Below are positions 55,129 to 64,000 of a DNA stretch of 64,000 bases, one piece after another. Source of the DNA: Chromatiales bacterium (GTDB lineage Bacteria > Pseudomonadota > Gammaproteobacteria > UBA6429 > Thiohalophilaceae); the NCBI GenBank assembly GCA_027076325.1, contig JALTJZ010000011.1:141848-205847 (forward strand), written 5' to 3'. Made by a program: the position numbers and the translations under genes. Numbering within the stretch: the first letter of the stretch is position 1; each line of letters begins with the position of its first letter. Below the pieces are notes generated by a model. It saw only the letters and a program-made list of their open reading frames with translations. It searched no databases and was not told the origin of the DNA.

Positions 55129-57015
55129 TTAGCCTGCTATACAGGTATTACGGCCGCTACCTTTTGCTTTGTATAAGGCCTTATCGGCGCGCTCAAACAA
55201 CATTTGTACACTTTCATTTTCACGTATTTCACAAATACCGGCAGAGGCCGTTACCTTAACCGGCTTGTTCCGAAAATGAAAAGCACAAGCCTCGATGGCT
55301 TTACGAATATTTTCGGCAATTGTCATTGCTGCCGTTAATAAGGTTCCGGGCAACACCACAACAAATTCTTCACCGCCATAGCGTGCAACAAAATCAGCGT
55401 CCCGAATATTTTCCGATAACATTTGTGCAACAATTCTTAATACTTTATCACCTGCCTGATGACCAAACTCGTCATTCACTCGTTTAAAGAAATCCACATC
55501 CCATACCATTAGAACAAAGGGTGTATTGTATTTAGTAAACCGATCGTGCTCCTGAGTTATCCATTCATCATAAGCCAGACGATTTGGAATACGAGTAAGG
55601 GTGTCGTGTGTGGCCTGCAAGCGTTTTTTCTCAAGCTGTTCACGGAGTGCCTCGGCCTCACGCTTTACAGTGATTAATTCCTTGGCTAATTGCTGCACCA
55701 CTTCATCTGAATAATTCTGCTGGGTTTTTTCTGTTGTAAGAAACGTATCCATATGATGTCGAATCATAATAACATGTGATTTCACGTTGTCTTTTAAGGT
55801 ATCAATGTTAGTTTCATCGCTCAGAAAATTATTAATGTTATCTGTTGTTTTATTAAGGGAATCGTTCATTGCCCTGAAATTATCTGACCGTTCATCACTA
55901 ATACCTGAGAGTTTTTTTACTTCAGCATCAATCTCCTGTAGCCGACCACCCAGCTCAGATAAAAACCCTTCCAGTTCCTTGCGTTCATTTTTAAGCTCCA
56001 TCTGCAATGTCATGACCAGCTCAACGATCTGACCCAGGCATTCTTTTAATTTTTCAGGTTCATTCATTAATGTTTGCCGAATCTCTTCAGCTGTAACACT
56101 TAAATCATCAGGTAAACTTATTAACTCCAGGAATTCAATTAATAAGCCCACCGCCTGACGGGAAAACAGGTCATTTTTCAACGTTGTTTCTTTTGCAGAA
56201 GGTGACTCTGATACACCTAAACTACTGGCAATAAGCTCCATCGTTTCCATTGCCTGCTGGCGTGTCTGGCTTGCAGCTGCTTTTAGTTGTAACTGCCTTA
56301 TTTTTGTTTCATTAATATAAGTAGCCGGTATTTTTTTTAGAAAGCTTAATAGCAATACTGAATATTCAAGTGACGTTTCATTTTCTGTTTTTGAAGTTTG
56401 GGTGTGCTCATTTGACTGGTACGAAGCAGGCTCGCTTCTGGTTTTCTGATTTTCACCCTCAGCTAAACTCTTCACTTCTTTTGTTTTGAGAGTATTAGCA
56501 GGGTTTCCGGACTTTATCAAATCCAGCTCTTCATCATGCCAGAGAAATTCCTGATTAATCAGTTTGGTAAAAGAATGAATAAATTTCTGAACTTCATCAT
56601 CTTGAATATTGATGAATTGCCGCGCAAGGCCACGTTTGAATTGTTGTGCTTTCTTCGACCATTTAACACGCTCAATACATTCTTCCACAAGTTTTTTAGC
56701 AGAGTAATCATTGTCAGGCTTGTCATCAACGGCATCTATGTCACGAATAACCGCTATGATTTTATCTAACTGCCCTCGCAGGCTTAAACTGTCCTTACCA
56801 TTACGAATATCTTCCCGCAATGTGTTCAATAATTTGGTTAATCTTTCATTTTCTGTACTGGCAGCCAGACTAATCCGTACGATGGCATTGCGTAACAGCT
56901 TTTCAACCTGATGCCATTGCTCTTCTTTATGCTCCAGATCATCCAGACTATCATAATATTTCTTTTTCCACTGTACAGGCTGCTCATCGTCTTTTGTTTT
57001 TTTACCAAAAACCAT
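55129..57015 (-). CDS. Diguanylate cyclase with long coiled-coil N-terminus
   Basis: 628 residues. Residues 1-460 are soluble and mostly helical or coiled coil, with no transmembrane segment or named sensor domain. The C-terminal GGDEF domain (about 465-628) has the intact active site ARYGGEEFVVVLPG. An RDAD inhibitory site (RxxD) lies five residues before GGEEF, so product feedback is expected. It makes cyclic-di-GMP and is the opposite of the EAL protein at 40307. Its start follows the EEP gene by 3 bp. Confidence 0.93.
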   Translation of the reverse strand: MVFGKKTKDDEQPVQWKKKYYDSLDDLEHKEEQWHQVEKLLRNAIVRISLAASTENERLTKLLNTLREDIRNGKDSLSLRGQLDKIIAVIRDIDAVDDKPDNDYSAKKLVEECIERVKWSKKAQQFKRGLARQFINIQDDEVQKFIHSFTKLINQEFLWHDEELDLIKSGNPANTLKTKEVKSLAEGENQKTRSEPASYQSNEHTQTSKTENETSLEYSVLLLSFLKKIPATYINETKIRQLQLKAAASQTRQQAMETMELIASSLGVSESPSAKETTLKNDLFSRQAVGLLIEFLELISLPDDLSVTAEEIRQTLMNEPEKLKECLGQIVELVMTLQMELKNERKELEGFLSELGGRLQEIDAEVKKLSGISDERSDNFRAMNDSLNKTTDNINNFLSDETNIDTLKDNVKSHVIMIRHHMDTFLTTEKTQQNYSDEVVQQLAKELITVKREAEALREQLEKKRLQATHDTLTRIPNRLAYDEWITQEHDRFTKYNTPFVLMVWDVDFFKRVNDEFGHQAGDKVLRIVAQMLSENIRDADFVARYGGEEFVVVLPGTLLTAAMTIAENIRKAIEACAFHFRNKPVKVTASAGICEIRENESVQMLFERADKALYKAKGSGRNTCIAG

Positions 57016-57018
57016 GTG

Positions 57019-57825
57019 CTATACACTTCTCCTGATATTTTTAAAAGTTTGCTGAACCTCTTCTAAATGCAAGCCTTCTGGCAGCTCAATATCCATCACC
57101 AAAGGTAAATGATCAGAAAAAGTATCTGAAAGTGCTTTAACGTCCAGCACTTTTAATTCAGATGTAATCAGGATGTGATCAATAGGCTGGTGCGGTCGCC
57201 AGCTTGGAAAAGTATGGCATTCAGATAAAGGTCGGCGTAATTTTGTTTTTCGAAACAATAAATTCATTTCGTCACTATCGGCTTTGCAATTTAAATCACC
57301 CATTAAAATGGCATGGGCAGAATCATTAACAAAGTCGCTAATAAAATTGAGCTGGTTTAATCTGGCACGTTTACTCAACGCAAGATGCATAATAAAGAGT
57401 GTTAAAGACGAGTCACCTTTACCATATCTGACCATAATTGCCCGCCGGCCTGGTATAAAGCCAGGTAAACGAATATCAGTAATTTTATCTGGCTGGTAGC
57501 GACTAAGAAAGCCGCTCGCATGTTGTGCCAAATGGCCAAGATTACGGTTTACCTGATGATACCAGAAAGGAAAACCGGCTCGCTCGGCAAGAAATTCTGC
57601 CAGGTTGATAAAGTTGCTGCGAATACTGCCGGCATCCAGCTCCTGCATGCCAACAATATCGTAGTCTTGAATTAAATCTGCAATACGATCCAGGTTGGTC
57701 AAACGAAAGGAATGCGGCAATACATGCTTCCAGCTATGCAATACATAATGATGCGGTTTTGCCGTGTGGATACCAACCTGCACATTATAACTCATCACTC
57801 GTAGTATTTTTTTTTCGACACTCAT
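57019..57825 (-). CDS. Endonuclease/exonuclease/phosphatase (EEP) family protein
   Basis: 268 residues with the EEP-fold catalytic motifs in order: MSYNVQVGI near the start, VGMQELDAG (metal-binding Glu), LMGDLNCKADSDEM (Asp-x-Asn), and the C-terminal SDHLPLVMDIEL (Asp-His). No signal peptide is seen, so it probably acts in the cytoplasm. Substrates could be nucleic acid, phospholipid or inositol phosphate; the sequence does not decide. It is first in a run with the diguanylate cyclase and DUF3565 genes. Confidence 0.85.
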   Translation of the reverse strand: MSVEKKILRVMSYNVQVGIHTAKPHHYVLHSWKHVLPHSFRLTNLDRIADLIQDYDIVGMQELDAGSIRSNFINLAEFLAERAGFPFWYHQVNRNLGHLAQHASGFLSRYQPDKITDIRLPGFIPGRRAIMVRYGKGDSSLTLFIMHLALSKRARLNQLNFISDFVNDSAHAILMGDLNCKADSDEMNLLFRKTKLRRPLSECHTFPSWRPHQPIDHILITSELKVLDVKALSDTFSDHLPLVMDIELPEGLHLEEVQQTFKNIRRSV

Positions 57826-57864
57826 GCGTTATTACTAACCATTAACTGTACACTGCAAATAATC

Positions 57865-59496
57865 TTATATCGGGCACACCATGTCACCAAGTTTGCTTGT
57901 TAATTTTAAATTTTCACGATAATCAACCGGACAATCAATAATACTTACGATGTTATCAGCCAGTGCTTTTTTAAGTGTTGGTAATAAATCACCACCATTT
58001 TCAATACGATAACCTTTGGCTCCAAACGACTCCGCATATTTAACAAAATCCGGATTCGTAAAATTGATATTTGACGAACGCTTAAACTGGTTCATTTGCT
58101 TCCATTCAATTAAACCATAGGCATTATCAGTCCAGACTAAAATGACAATAGCTGTACCTAATCGCATAGCTGTTTCAATTTCCTGTGAGTTCATCATAAA
58201 GCCAGCATCACCGGTTACCGCCACCACCTTCTTGTCAGGGTTAACCAGCTTGGCAGCAATCGCGCCGGGCACCGCAATCCCCATGCTGGCAAAGCCATTG
58301 GATATAATGCAGGTGTTAGGCTGCTCACAACGAAACATGCGTGACATCCACATTTTATGTGCACCTACATCACTGATCGCGATATCGTCCAATGCCATAG
58401 CCGTACGTAAATCCCATATAATTTTTTGTGGCTTCATTGGTAGCGCATTGTCATCTTGATGCTGGTTCATCTCTTCAACCAGTACATCGCGCAACGCATG
58501 CATTGCATTACCGGCTGCCGGTTCTGCAATCTTCATAATGCGCTCTAGTGAGTGTTTAATATCACCAACAACACCAATATCAACCGAATAATAAGCATCG
58601 ACTTCGGCGTGATTTTGGTCGATATGAATAATGTTTCTGTCTTTTGTCTGGTGCCAGAGGTAAGGATGATATTCAACAAGGTCATAACCGATACAAATAA
58701 TCAAATCGGCTTTTGCAAAACCACAGCTAATATAGTCATTGGCCTGCAAACCGGCACTGCCGAGTGCCATCGGGTGTTTAAACGGAATCACACCTTTTGC
58801 CATAAAGGTATTGGCAACCGGAATTTGCAAACGCTCGGCAAACGCAGCAAGCTCTTTACAGGCATGACCACGAATAACACCATTACCTGCCAAAATCATT
58901 GGCTGCTTCGCCTGCGAAATCATTTTTGCCGCCGCTTCTACTTTAATACCCGGCGGCTCAGGCGGCATCGGGTTTTTTGTGTCAATCGGAAAATCTTCAA
59001 TTTCCATTTCCGCAATGTTTTCCGGAAACTCGATAAAGCTTGCACCGGTTTTTTCTGTTTGTGCAACTTTAAATGCCTTGCGCACAACCTCGGTGATAAC
59101 ACTGGGTGATAAAATTCGTGAAGAATATTTAGTGATTGGTTCAAAGATCAATTCCAGATCCAGAACCTGGTGTGACTCTTTATGTAACCGATGAGTGCTG
59201 GCCTGACCAGCAATGGCAACCACTGGTGCATGATCCAGATTCGCATCCGCAACACCGGTAATCAGATTAGTTGCACCCGGGCCAAGAGTCGCAAGGCAAA
59301 CGCCGGCTTTGCCGGTAAGTCGTCCATAGACATCCGCCATAAAAGCAGCACCTTGCTCATGCCGCACAGTAACAAACTGGATACTCGAATCAAGCAGCGC
59401 GTCCATAACATCCAGATTTTCCTCGCCGGGAATTCCAAAAATATATTCGACACCTTCATTTTCAAGGCATTTTACAAATAACTCGGCCGCCTTCAT
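57865..59496 (-). CDS. Acetolactate synthase, catabolic-type large subunit
   Basis: 543 residues, thiamine-diphosphate enzyme. The N-terminal domain has the catalytic Glu in TVRHEQGAAFMADVYGR (about 42-58), and the C-terminal domain the cofactor motif GDAGFMMNSQEIETA with WTDNAYGLIEWKQ. It condenses two pyruvates to 2-acetolactate. No IlvN/IlvH regulatory subunit or ilvC is adjacent, and the sequence resembles AlsS-like enzymes, so an acetoin-forming or pH/pyruvate-overflow role is possible; alsD is not in the window. Confidence 0.88.
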   Translation of the reverse strand: MKAAELFVKCLENEGVEYIFGIPGEENLDVMDALLDSSIQFVTVRHEQGAAFMADVYGRLTGKAGVCLATLGPGATNLITGVADANLDHAPVVAIAGQASTHRLHKESHQVLDLELIFEPITKYSSRILSPSVITEVVRKAFKVAQTEKTGASFIEFPENIAEMEIEDFPIDTKNPMPPEPPGIKVEAAAKMISQAKQPMILAGNGVIRGHACKELAAFAERLQIPVANTFMAKGVIPFKHPMALGSAGLQANDYISCGFAKADLIICIGYDLVEYHPYLWHQTKDRNIIHIDQNHAEVDAYYSVDIGVVGDIKHSLERIMKIAEPAAGNAMHALRDVLVEEMNQHQDDNALPMKPQKIIWDLRTAMALDDIAISDVGAHKMWMSRMFRCEQPNTCIISNGFASMGIAVPGAIAAKLVNPDKKVVAVTGDAGFMMNSQEIETAMRLGTAIVILVWTDNAYGLIEWKQMNQFKRSSNINFTNPDFVKYAESFGAKGYRIENGGDLLPTLKKALADNIVSIIDCPVDYRENLKLTSKLGDMVCPI

Positions 59497-59603
59497 TTAA
59501 TCTCCTTTTATCGCCACCTATCACCTGACGGTACTAAAGAATATCGGCTTTGTCAGAAATACCTTTAAATTTAACGCGGTCGACTATTCCTTCTCTTGTT
59601 CAC

Positions 59604-60239
59604 TTATCTGGACTCAAGTTTGATTAAGTGGTTTACCACTTCAAGCATGCCCTCATGACTACCCGCAATTGCACCGCCGGTACGCCACTTACCATTAACA
59701 ATCAGCGTCGGCACACCTTGTGCCTGATACCGTTTACTGAGATCTTCTGCTTTTCTCACTTTGGCATCGACACTAAATGAATTAAAGACATCTATAAAAT
59801 CCTGCTCTTTAACGCCTGCATGCTTCTTAAAAAACTGACCCATGGCAGCAACATTGCCCAGTCGTGCTTTTTCCACATGCAGGGCTTCAAATAATGGTTT
59901 GTGAATTTTTTCTTCCACATCAAGCAACTGTGCTGTATAAAAAACTTTGGCAAAAAAACGCCAACGGGGAGAAAAAATAGCAGGAACACGTTTAAAAACA
60001 ACATTCTTTGGTTTATTCTTAAGCCACTTTTCCATCACCGGCTCAAATCGAAAACAGTGTGGGCACATGTACCAAAACAGCTCGACTACTTCAACCTGAC
60101 CTTTTTCAGCCGAAGTTGAAACCGGTGGCTTAATTTCTAAATACTCAATTCCTTCATCAAAGCTATCTGCCTGTGCTGTACCACTTGCCAATAGCAAGAA
60201 AGACATCATATAACTATACTTTAAAAAACGATTAAACAC
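59604..60239 (-). CDS. dsbA: Thiol:disulfide interchange protein DsbA
   Basis: 211 residues. A signal peptide (about 1-24, ending AQAD) is followed by a thioredoxin fold with the redox centre CPHC in WYMCPHCFRFEP (about 57-68) and the cis-proline loop GVPTLIVNG (about 172-180). It oxidises periplasmic cysteines. It is encoded 45 bp after ccsA, so disulfide formation and cytochrome c maturation are probably coexpressed. Confidence 0.95.
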   Translation of the reverse strand: MFNRFLKYSYMMSFLLLASGTAQADSFDEGIEYLEIKPPVSTSAEKGQVEVVELFWYMCPHCFRFEPVMEKWLKNKPKNVVFKRVPAIFSPRWRFFAKVFYTAQLLDVEEKIHKPLFEALHVEKARLGNVAAMGQFFKKHAGVKEQDFIDVFNSFSVDAKVRKAEDLSKRYQAQGVPTLIVNGKWRTGGAIAGSHEGMLEVVNHLIKLESR

Positions 60240-60284
60240 GGACTTCTCCTTGATCTTGTTCTTTTAAATATTAAGCTAATATAT

Positions 60285-61514
60285 TTATAGCCCACCATAG
60301 GAATGCAGGCCAGACAAAAACATATTCACGCCTAGAAAAGCAAAGGTTGTAATAAACAAGCCTATTATTGCCCACCATGCCATAGCGGCACCACGCCAAC
60401 CTTTAGTAAAGCGCATATGCAACCATGCAGCATAATTAAGCCAGACAATTAATGCCCAGGTTTCTTTTGGATCCCATGACCAATACCCACCCCAGGCTTC
60501 AGCTGCCCACATTGCACCCAACACGGTTGCAATAGTAAAAAAGGCAAAACCCAGTGCAATGGACTTGTACATCACATCATCCAGTATATCTGCTGCTGGT
60601 AACCGTGTGGCCATTATACCTGCCGAATTATGACGTAACGCACGTTCTTTTATTAAAAAAACAATCCCCACCATTGAGGCCAGTGCAAAGCCGCCATAAC
60701 CAACAAAATTGGTTGGCACATGAATTTTCATCCAGTAACTTTGCAACGCGGGAACCAATGGCTTAATTTCGGATGCCCCTTTTTCAAAATGATACCAGAG
60801 TAAAAAAATAACCGCTGCCGAAATAATCAATAAGACAAAGCCACCCATCGCCCGCGTTTCATAACGCACTTCATAATAGAGATAAATCATTGCCGTGATA
60901 ACCGCAAATAAAATAAAAACTTCGTATAAATTACTGACCGGAATATAGCCAACATCAGCACCAATTAAATAAGATTCATACCAACGTACCAGTAAACCCA
61001 CTAACCCCATAGTAACAGCCGACCAGACCATGGCCGTTGCCACCTTGCCGGCAAAATCACTACGGCTAAATAACTCCACAAAATAAGCAATCGTCGCCAT
61101 AAAGAATAAGGCACTCATCCACATGGTGGCAGACTGACTTGAAATCAGAAACCTCAAAAAGAACTTTGATTGTTCCTTATCGTAATTTAAAACATCGATT
61201 GCGGCCTGTCCCGTTACGCCTGTTTCAGCTAGCGCCTGCATGGCCGGGTTATAAATACTAATTGCCAACAAACTTAACCCGCTAACCACAACAACTAACA
61301 GTCTTGATGGTTTCCACCCCCAGCCCATGCCAATCAAACTTAAAGCCGTACCAAATAAAATACCTACCTCGTATTCATCCATATAGCTTGCATACCTGCT
61401 ATAGGCATAGACACTCCCTGCTAACAGGGCAACAGCAAAAACCCAGTCAAACCATGTTAACTTTTTTAACCAGCCTTGCGTCTGAAATTCTTTTGGAAGA
61501 ATATTTTCACTCAT
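60285..61514 (-). CDS. ccsA: System II cytochrome c biogenesis protein CcsA (ResC-like)
   Basis: 409 residues with about eight membrane helices. The tryptophan-rich haem-handling motif is WGGYWSWDPKETWALIVWL (about 333-351), with histidines in HVPTNF and LHSYGG nearby that can ligate haem. It works with ResB/CcsB to move haem across the membrane and attach it to CXXCH sites such as the cytochrome at 53552. It is 39 bp after resB. Confidence 0.95.
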   Translation of the reverse strand: MSENILPKEFQTQGWLKKLTWFDWVFAVALLAGSVYAYSRYASYMDEYEVGILFGTALSLIGMGWGWKPSRLLVVVVSGLSLLAISIYNPAMQALAETGVTGQAAIDVLNYDKEQSKFFLRFLISSQSATMWMSALFFMATIAYFVELFSRSDFAGKVATAMVWSAVTMGLVGLLVRWYESYLIGADVGYIPVSNLYEVFILFAVITAMIYLYYEVRYETRAMGGFVLLIISAAVIFLLWYHFEKGASEIKPLVPALQSYWMKIHVPTNFVGYGGFALASMVGIVFLIKERALRHNSAGIMATRLPAADILDDVMYKSIALGFAFFTIATVLGAMWAAEAWGGYWSWDPKETWALIVWLNYAAWLHMRFTKGWRGAAMAWWAIIGLFITTFAFLGVNMFLSGLHSYGGL

Positions 61515-61553
61515 TTTATAAACCTTATTTTTAAATCTGCTTTATCGCTTAGA

Positions 61554-63599
61554 TTATTTTGTATCGCCCAGTAACAGTGTTTTTAATTGTCCGGCAAATT
61601 TGCTGTAGCGTTTATTAAACCCAAATTCATTTCTATTGGTACTGCCGGCAAAAATCAGCTCCATTTTGCTATCGCCTTCAGCTTTGACAACCATTAACCA
61701 GAAACGTTGCTGGGCAATATAAAACATCATAAATATACCAATTATCAATAACAGGCAACCGAAATACACAATATTTTTGCCCGGTGCTCGCGCTATTTGT
61801 AATCCAGACGCTTCACGATGCTCAAAATCAACCAATTGCAGATAAAAGGGCGTACCATAGAACCCTAAACCGGCTAAGGCACTCACTGCATCCTCAAAAA
61901 AAACACTATCGGCATCACTAATACCCTTACTAACATCAATGCCTTCTTCACGTAACACCAACAGGTACATATTCTCTAAGGCCGTTTGCAACACACCCAT
62001 ATAGGCTTCTGCAATTGCCTGCTGCTTTTCTTGTGGCACCTTTTCCTGGATGTCTCCATCTATTGCAACATAGCCGCCACGACGAAATAAGCCAACCAGG
62101 CGAACCATCGCTTCTGCTACTTGCTGTTGCATTTGCCTGTTATTTCGATCCATGTCGCTTACCGCCGCACCCACTGCTGTCTGTGCCATTTGTAATAAAC
62201 GCGCATCATCATTGAGTATGGCATGAAATCTGAAAAAACGATCCATTGTCGCATTGGCATCCATAGGGATATGTAAATATTTAAAGTCATCACCGAGTGT
62301 TTCGCGCATACCACTTAAATAAAAATAACGTCCTTCCAGTTTTACCGGTGACATATAATTTACAAATTCACGTGCCTGACCGCTCTCATCCCGCGCTTTA
62401 AAAATAATACTGGCACCATAGTTTGTATACTTCTTGTTAATAGTTTTATCTTTGTTGGGGAAGATATTAAATTTCTTAAAGTCATCAAATTCCAGAATAT
62501 ATTTCCCTTCTGATGTATTAATGGTTGTTTTTTTATTAACTTCAGCTTTTAATTCTGTGCGCTGCACCTGCCCATTGTCTAATGATTTTGTAAAAAATGG
62601 CCGTACCGCTAAATTCATCTGTGTGCCGCCATCACCAAAGCTTGCCTGATAAATAGCATAACCACGATAAATTAATGGATAGTTAACAGAAATAGTTGTT
62701 TCAAATTTATCACGCTCATCATCATGAATAACTAAATCGCTTTCAAATGATTTTGGTTGCCCTGACTCATAGTGTTCAACCCTGAAGTCTTTTAACTTGA
62801 TCGCAAAAGGCAACTCCTGAATTAAATAACCATCTCGCACATTCAGGAAAACAAAATTACTGCTGCTGCCTTCTGGTAAGGTAATGGAACCACGAAAAGA
62901 GAGTGAATCATCTGGCTTTAAACGGCTAATCGCTGGCACTTCTTTAGCAATAATATCGCGAGTCTCAATTTTAATATCTCCCGCCCACTCTTTCATCTTT
63001 AAACTCAGGTTGCCATCGATTAAACCACCTACACAAATAACAACAATACCAACATGCGTCAGGATATAGCCGATACGATTGACACTCCCTTTTTTTGCAA
63101 CCAGTGTATGATGATTGTCAAAAACTTCATCGCGTAATTGAAAACCAAACTGGCCTAAATACAGTTTTGCTTTTTGTATAAAATCTGTTGTTGTTACCTG
63201 CTCTGATTCAACCTGCCACACTGAAGTGTGCTTCATGCTTTTTAAACTTTTTGCTTTTGCATGCAAGCGAAACTGACGCATGTCACGCAACATGGCCGGT
63301 GTATTACGATAAATACAAACACTGGTCGACAAAACCAGAAACCCAAGTAAAACCAGAAACCAGATAGCCGAGTAAACATCATATAAACCAATACTGCTAA
63401 AAAACTCATGCCAGAAGGGCCCAAATTTTATGATGTAATCATTATATGGCTGATTTTGCTGCAGGACGGTGCCAATAATAGATGCAATGGCTAATACCAC
63501 TAAAATGCTAATGGCCAGATTCATTGAGCCCAGAAATTCAAGCAAAACACTTTTATTCGAAGGCTGGCGCTGAGCTTTTGGGGATTGTGCTGTATTCAT
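61554..63599 (-). CDS. resB: System II cytochrome c biogenesis protein ResB/CcsB
   Basis: 681 residues. Three early membrane helices include LEFLGSMNLAISILVVLAI (about 23-41) and YILTHVGIVVICVGGLIDG (with the family His), then a large periplasmic domain (about 215-600), and a last helix near 620-640. This is the ResB/Ccs1 pattern and length for proteobacteria. With CcsA it forms the haem-ligation complex. It is first gene in the resB-ccsA-dsbA run; the operator-like palindrome at 63642 lies upstream. Confidence 0.94.
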   Translation of the reverse strand: MNTAQSPKAQRQPSNKSVLLEFLGSMNLAISILVVLAIASIIGTVLQQNQPYNDYIIKFGPFWHEFFSSIGLYDVYSAIWFLVLLGFLVLSTSVCIYRNTPAMLRDMRQFRLHAKAKSLKSMKHTSVWQVESEQVTTTDFIQKAKLYLGQFGFQLRDEVFDNHHTLVAKKGSVNRIGYILTHVGIVVICVGGLIDGNLSLKMKEWAGDIKIETRDIIAKEVPAISRLKPDDSLSFRGSITLPEGSSSNFVFLNVRDGYLIQELPFAIKLKDFRVEHYESGQPKSFESDLVIHDDERDKFETTISVNYPLIYRGYAIYQASFGDGGTQMNLAVRPFFTKSLDNGQVQRTELKAEVNKKTTINTSEGKYILEFDDFKKFNIFPNKDKTINKKYTNYGASIIFKARDESGQAREFVNYMSPVKLEGRYFYLSGMRETLGDDFKYLHIPMDANATMDRFFRFHAILNDDARLLQMAQTAVGAAVSDMDRNNRQMQQQVAEAMVRLVGLFRRGGYVAIDGDIQEKVPQEKQQAIAEAYMGVLQTALENMYLLVLREEGIDVSKGISDADSVFFEDAVSALAGLGFYGTPFYLQLVDFEHREASGLQIARAPGKNIVYFGCLLLIIGIFMMFYIAQQRFWLMVVKAEGDSKMELIFAGSTNRNEFGFNKRYSKFAGQLKTLLLGDTK

Positions 63600-63641
63600 T
63601 ATACTTTCTTGAGGCTAAGGAAAGATCATTGTGGCTTTAAC

Positions 63642-63656
63642 TTGAACTTTGTTCAA
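63642..63656. promoter_or_regulatory. Palindrome upstream of resB
   Basis: TTGAAC-TTT-GTTCAA is a perfect 6+6 inverted repeat 43 bp before the resB ATG. It may be an operator. The spacing is 3 nt, so it is not a normal FNR box; the factor is unknown. Confidence 0.4.
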
Positions 63657-63683
63657 TTTGATTAGCCTTGAGCATCACTGCCA

Positions 63684-64000
63684 GAGTCTCGCTCGACGTT
63701 GCTTACTCGACATAAGTGCGACTAAATTGTTCCAATTTATGGAGCATGTTGCTTTATATTAGCAAACCATATGCCGCCAAATATTTTTAAACTAAATAGT
63801 ATGCAGTCTCGTGCGCGTTGCTTACTCGACATAAGTGCGACTAAATTGTTCCAATTATGGAGCATGTTGCTTCATATTAGCAAACCATATGCCGCCAAAT
63901 ATTTTTAAACTAAATAGTATGCAGTCTCGTGCGCGTTGCTTACTCGACATAAGTGCGACTAAATTGTTCCAATTTATGGAGCATGTTGCTTTATATTAGC
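63684..64000. repeat. Tandem repeat array, unit about 118-119 bp
   Basis: The block containing GCTTACTCGACATAAGTGCG starts at 63701, 63820 and 63938, giving a period of 119 then 118 bp. The one-base difference comes from TTTATGG versus TTATGG. Units are otherwise nearly identical, apart from a few bases at the left edge of the first unit and a T/C change (TTTATATT vs TTCATATT). Two full units and part of a third are visible, and the array runs off the window. Stop codons interrupt the frames I read, so it appears non-coding. Confidence 0.93.

Noticed and set aside
57865..59496. Anabolic IlvB of branched-chain amino-acid synthesis
   Set aside because: No regulatory subunit or ilvC adjacent, and the sequence looks closer to catabolic AlsS-type enzymes; not fully excluded.
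63684..64000. CRISPR array at the window edge
   Set aside because: Units of about 118 bp repeat in full with no variable spacers and no cas genes nearby.

Overview
The window looks like a chromosomal segment of a gammaproteobacterium. Supporting evidence: a Rep helicase, an argS-SPOR pair, the ubiquinone factor UbiK, a cytochrome c5-type protein, a DUF3565 protein, system II cytochrome c maturation (ResB-CcsA) next to DsbA, and NtrC/sigma-54-type promoters in front of nitrogen genes. No rRNA, tRNA or CRISPR array was found. Species cannot be named from the sequence alone.

Layout. 1-4.9 kb: a Crp/Fnr regulator divergent from a Tat-exported multicopper oxidase that has lost its second copper-ligand block by an internal deletion, then a secreted subtilisin-type protease with five Ig-like repeats. 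5.1-11.5 kb: an apparently AT-rich four-gene minus-strand operon (porin, YVTN-type beta-propeller, very short RND adaptor with a His tail, CusA/CzcA-type pump), probably a metal-efflux island. 11.9-14.5 kb: a decayed IS5-family element and an apparently intact IS10-group element. 14.7-20.8 kb: housekeeping and envelope genes (argS, SPOR protein, zinc metallopeptidase, two small secreted proteins, FetAB-type ABC transporter, double-CDGSH protein), then a decayed amidase.

21.2-38.6 kb is a nitrogen-acquisition region: glnK-amtB, three TorF-family porins, the urea ABC transporter urtABCDE, and the urease operon ureH-D-A-B-C-E-F-G. Near-consensus sigma-54 promoters with upstream NtrC-like palindromes lie before glnK and before the TorF porin that heads the urt genes. 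The likely logic is outer-membrane entry (TorF), periplasmic capture and import (UrtABCDE), hydrolysis by nickel urease (nickel brought in by the UreH-type permease and inserted by UreDEFG), and ammonium uptake controlled by GlnK.

38.7-64 kb: comM/yifB, a REC-GGDEF-EAL phosphodiesterase with an Hpt protein, an RND pump with its adaptor, an alpha/beta hydrolase behind a large protein joining a zinc-peptidase head, a beta-propeller and an outer-membrane barrel, rep, a cytochrome c, an Hsp20 gene with an FNR-type box, a diguanylate cyclase, an EEP-family phosphodiesterase, acetolactate synthase, dsbA, and ccsA-resB. The window ends inside a tandem array of about 118-bp units. Repeats of note are a 230-bp MITE-like element with IS10-like ends and a near-perfect 9-bp target duplication, plus a truncated second copy.
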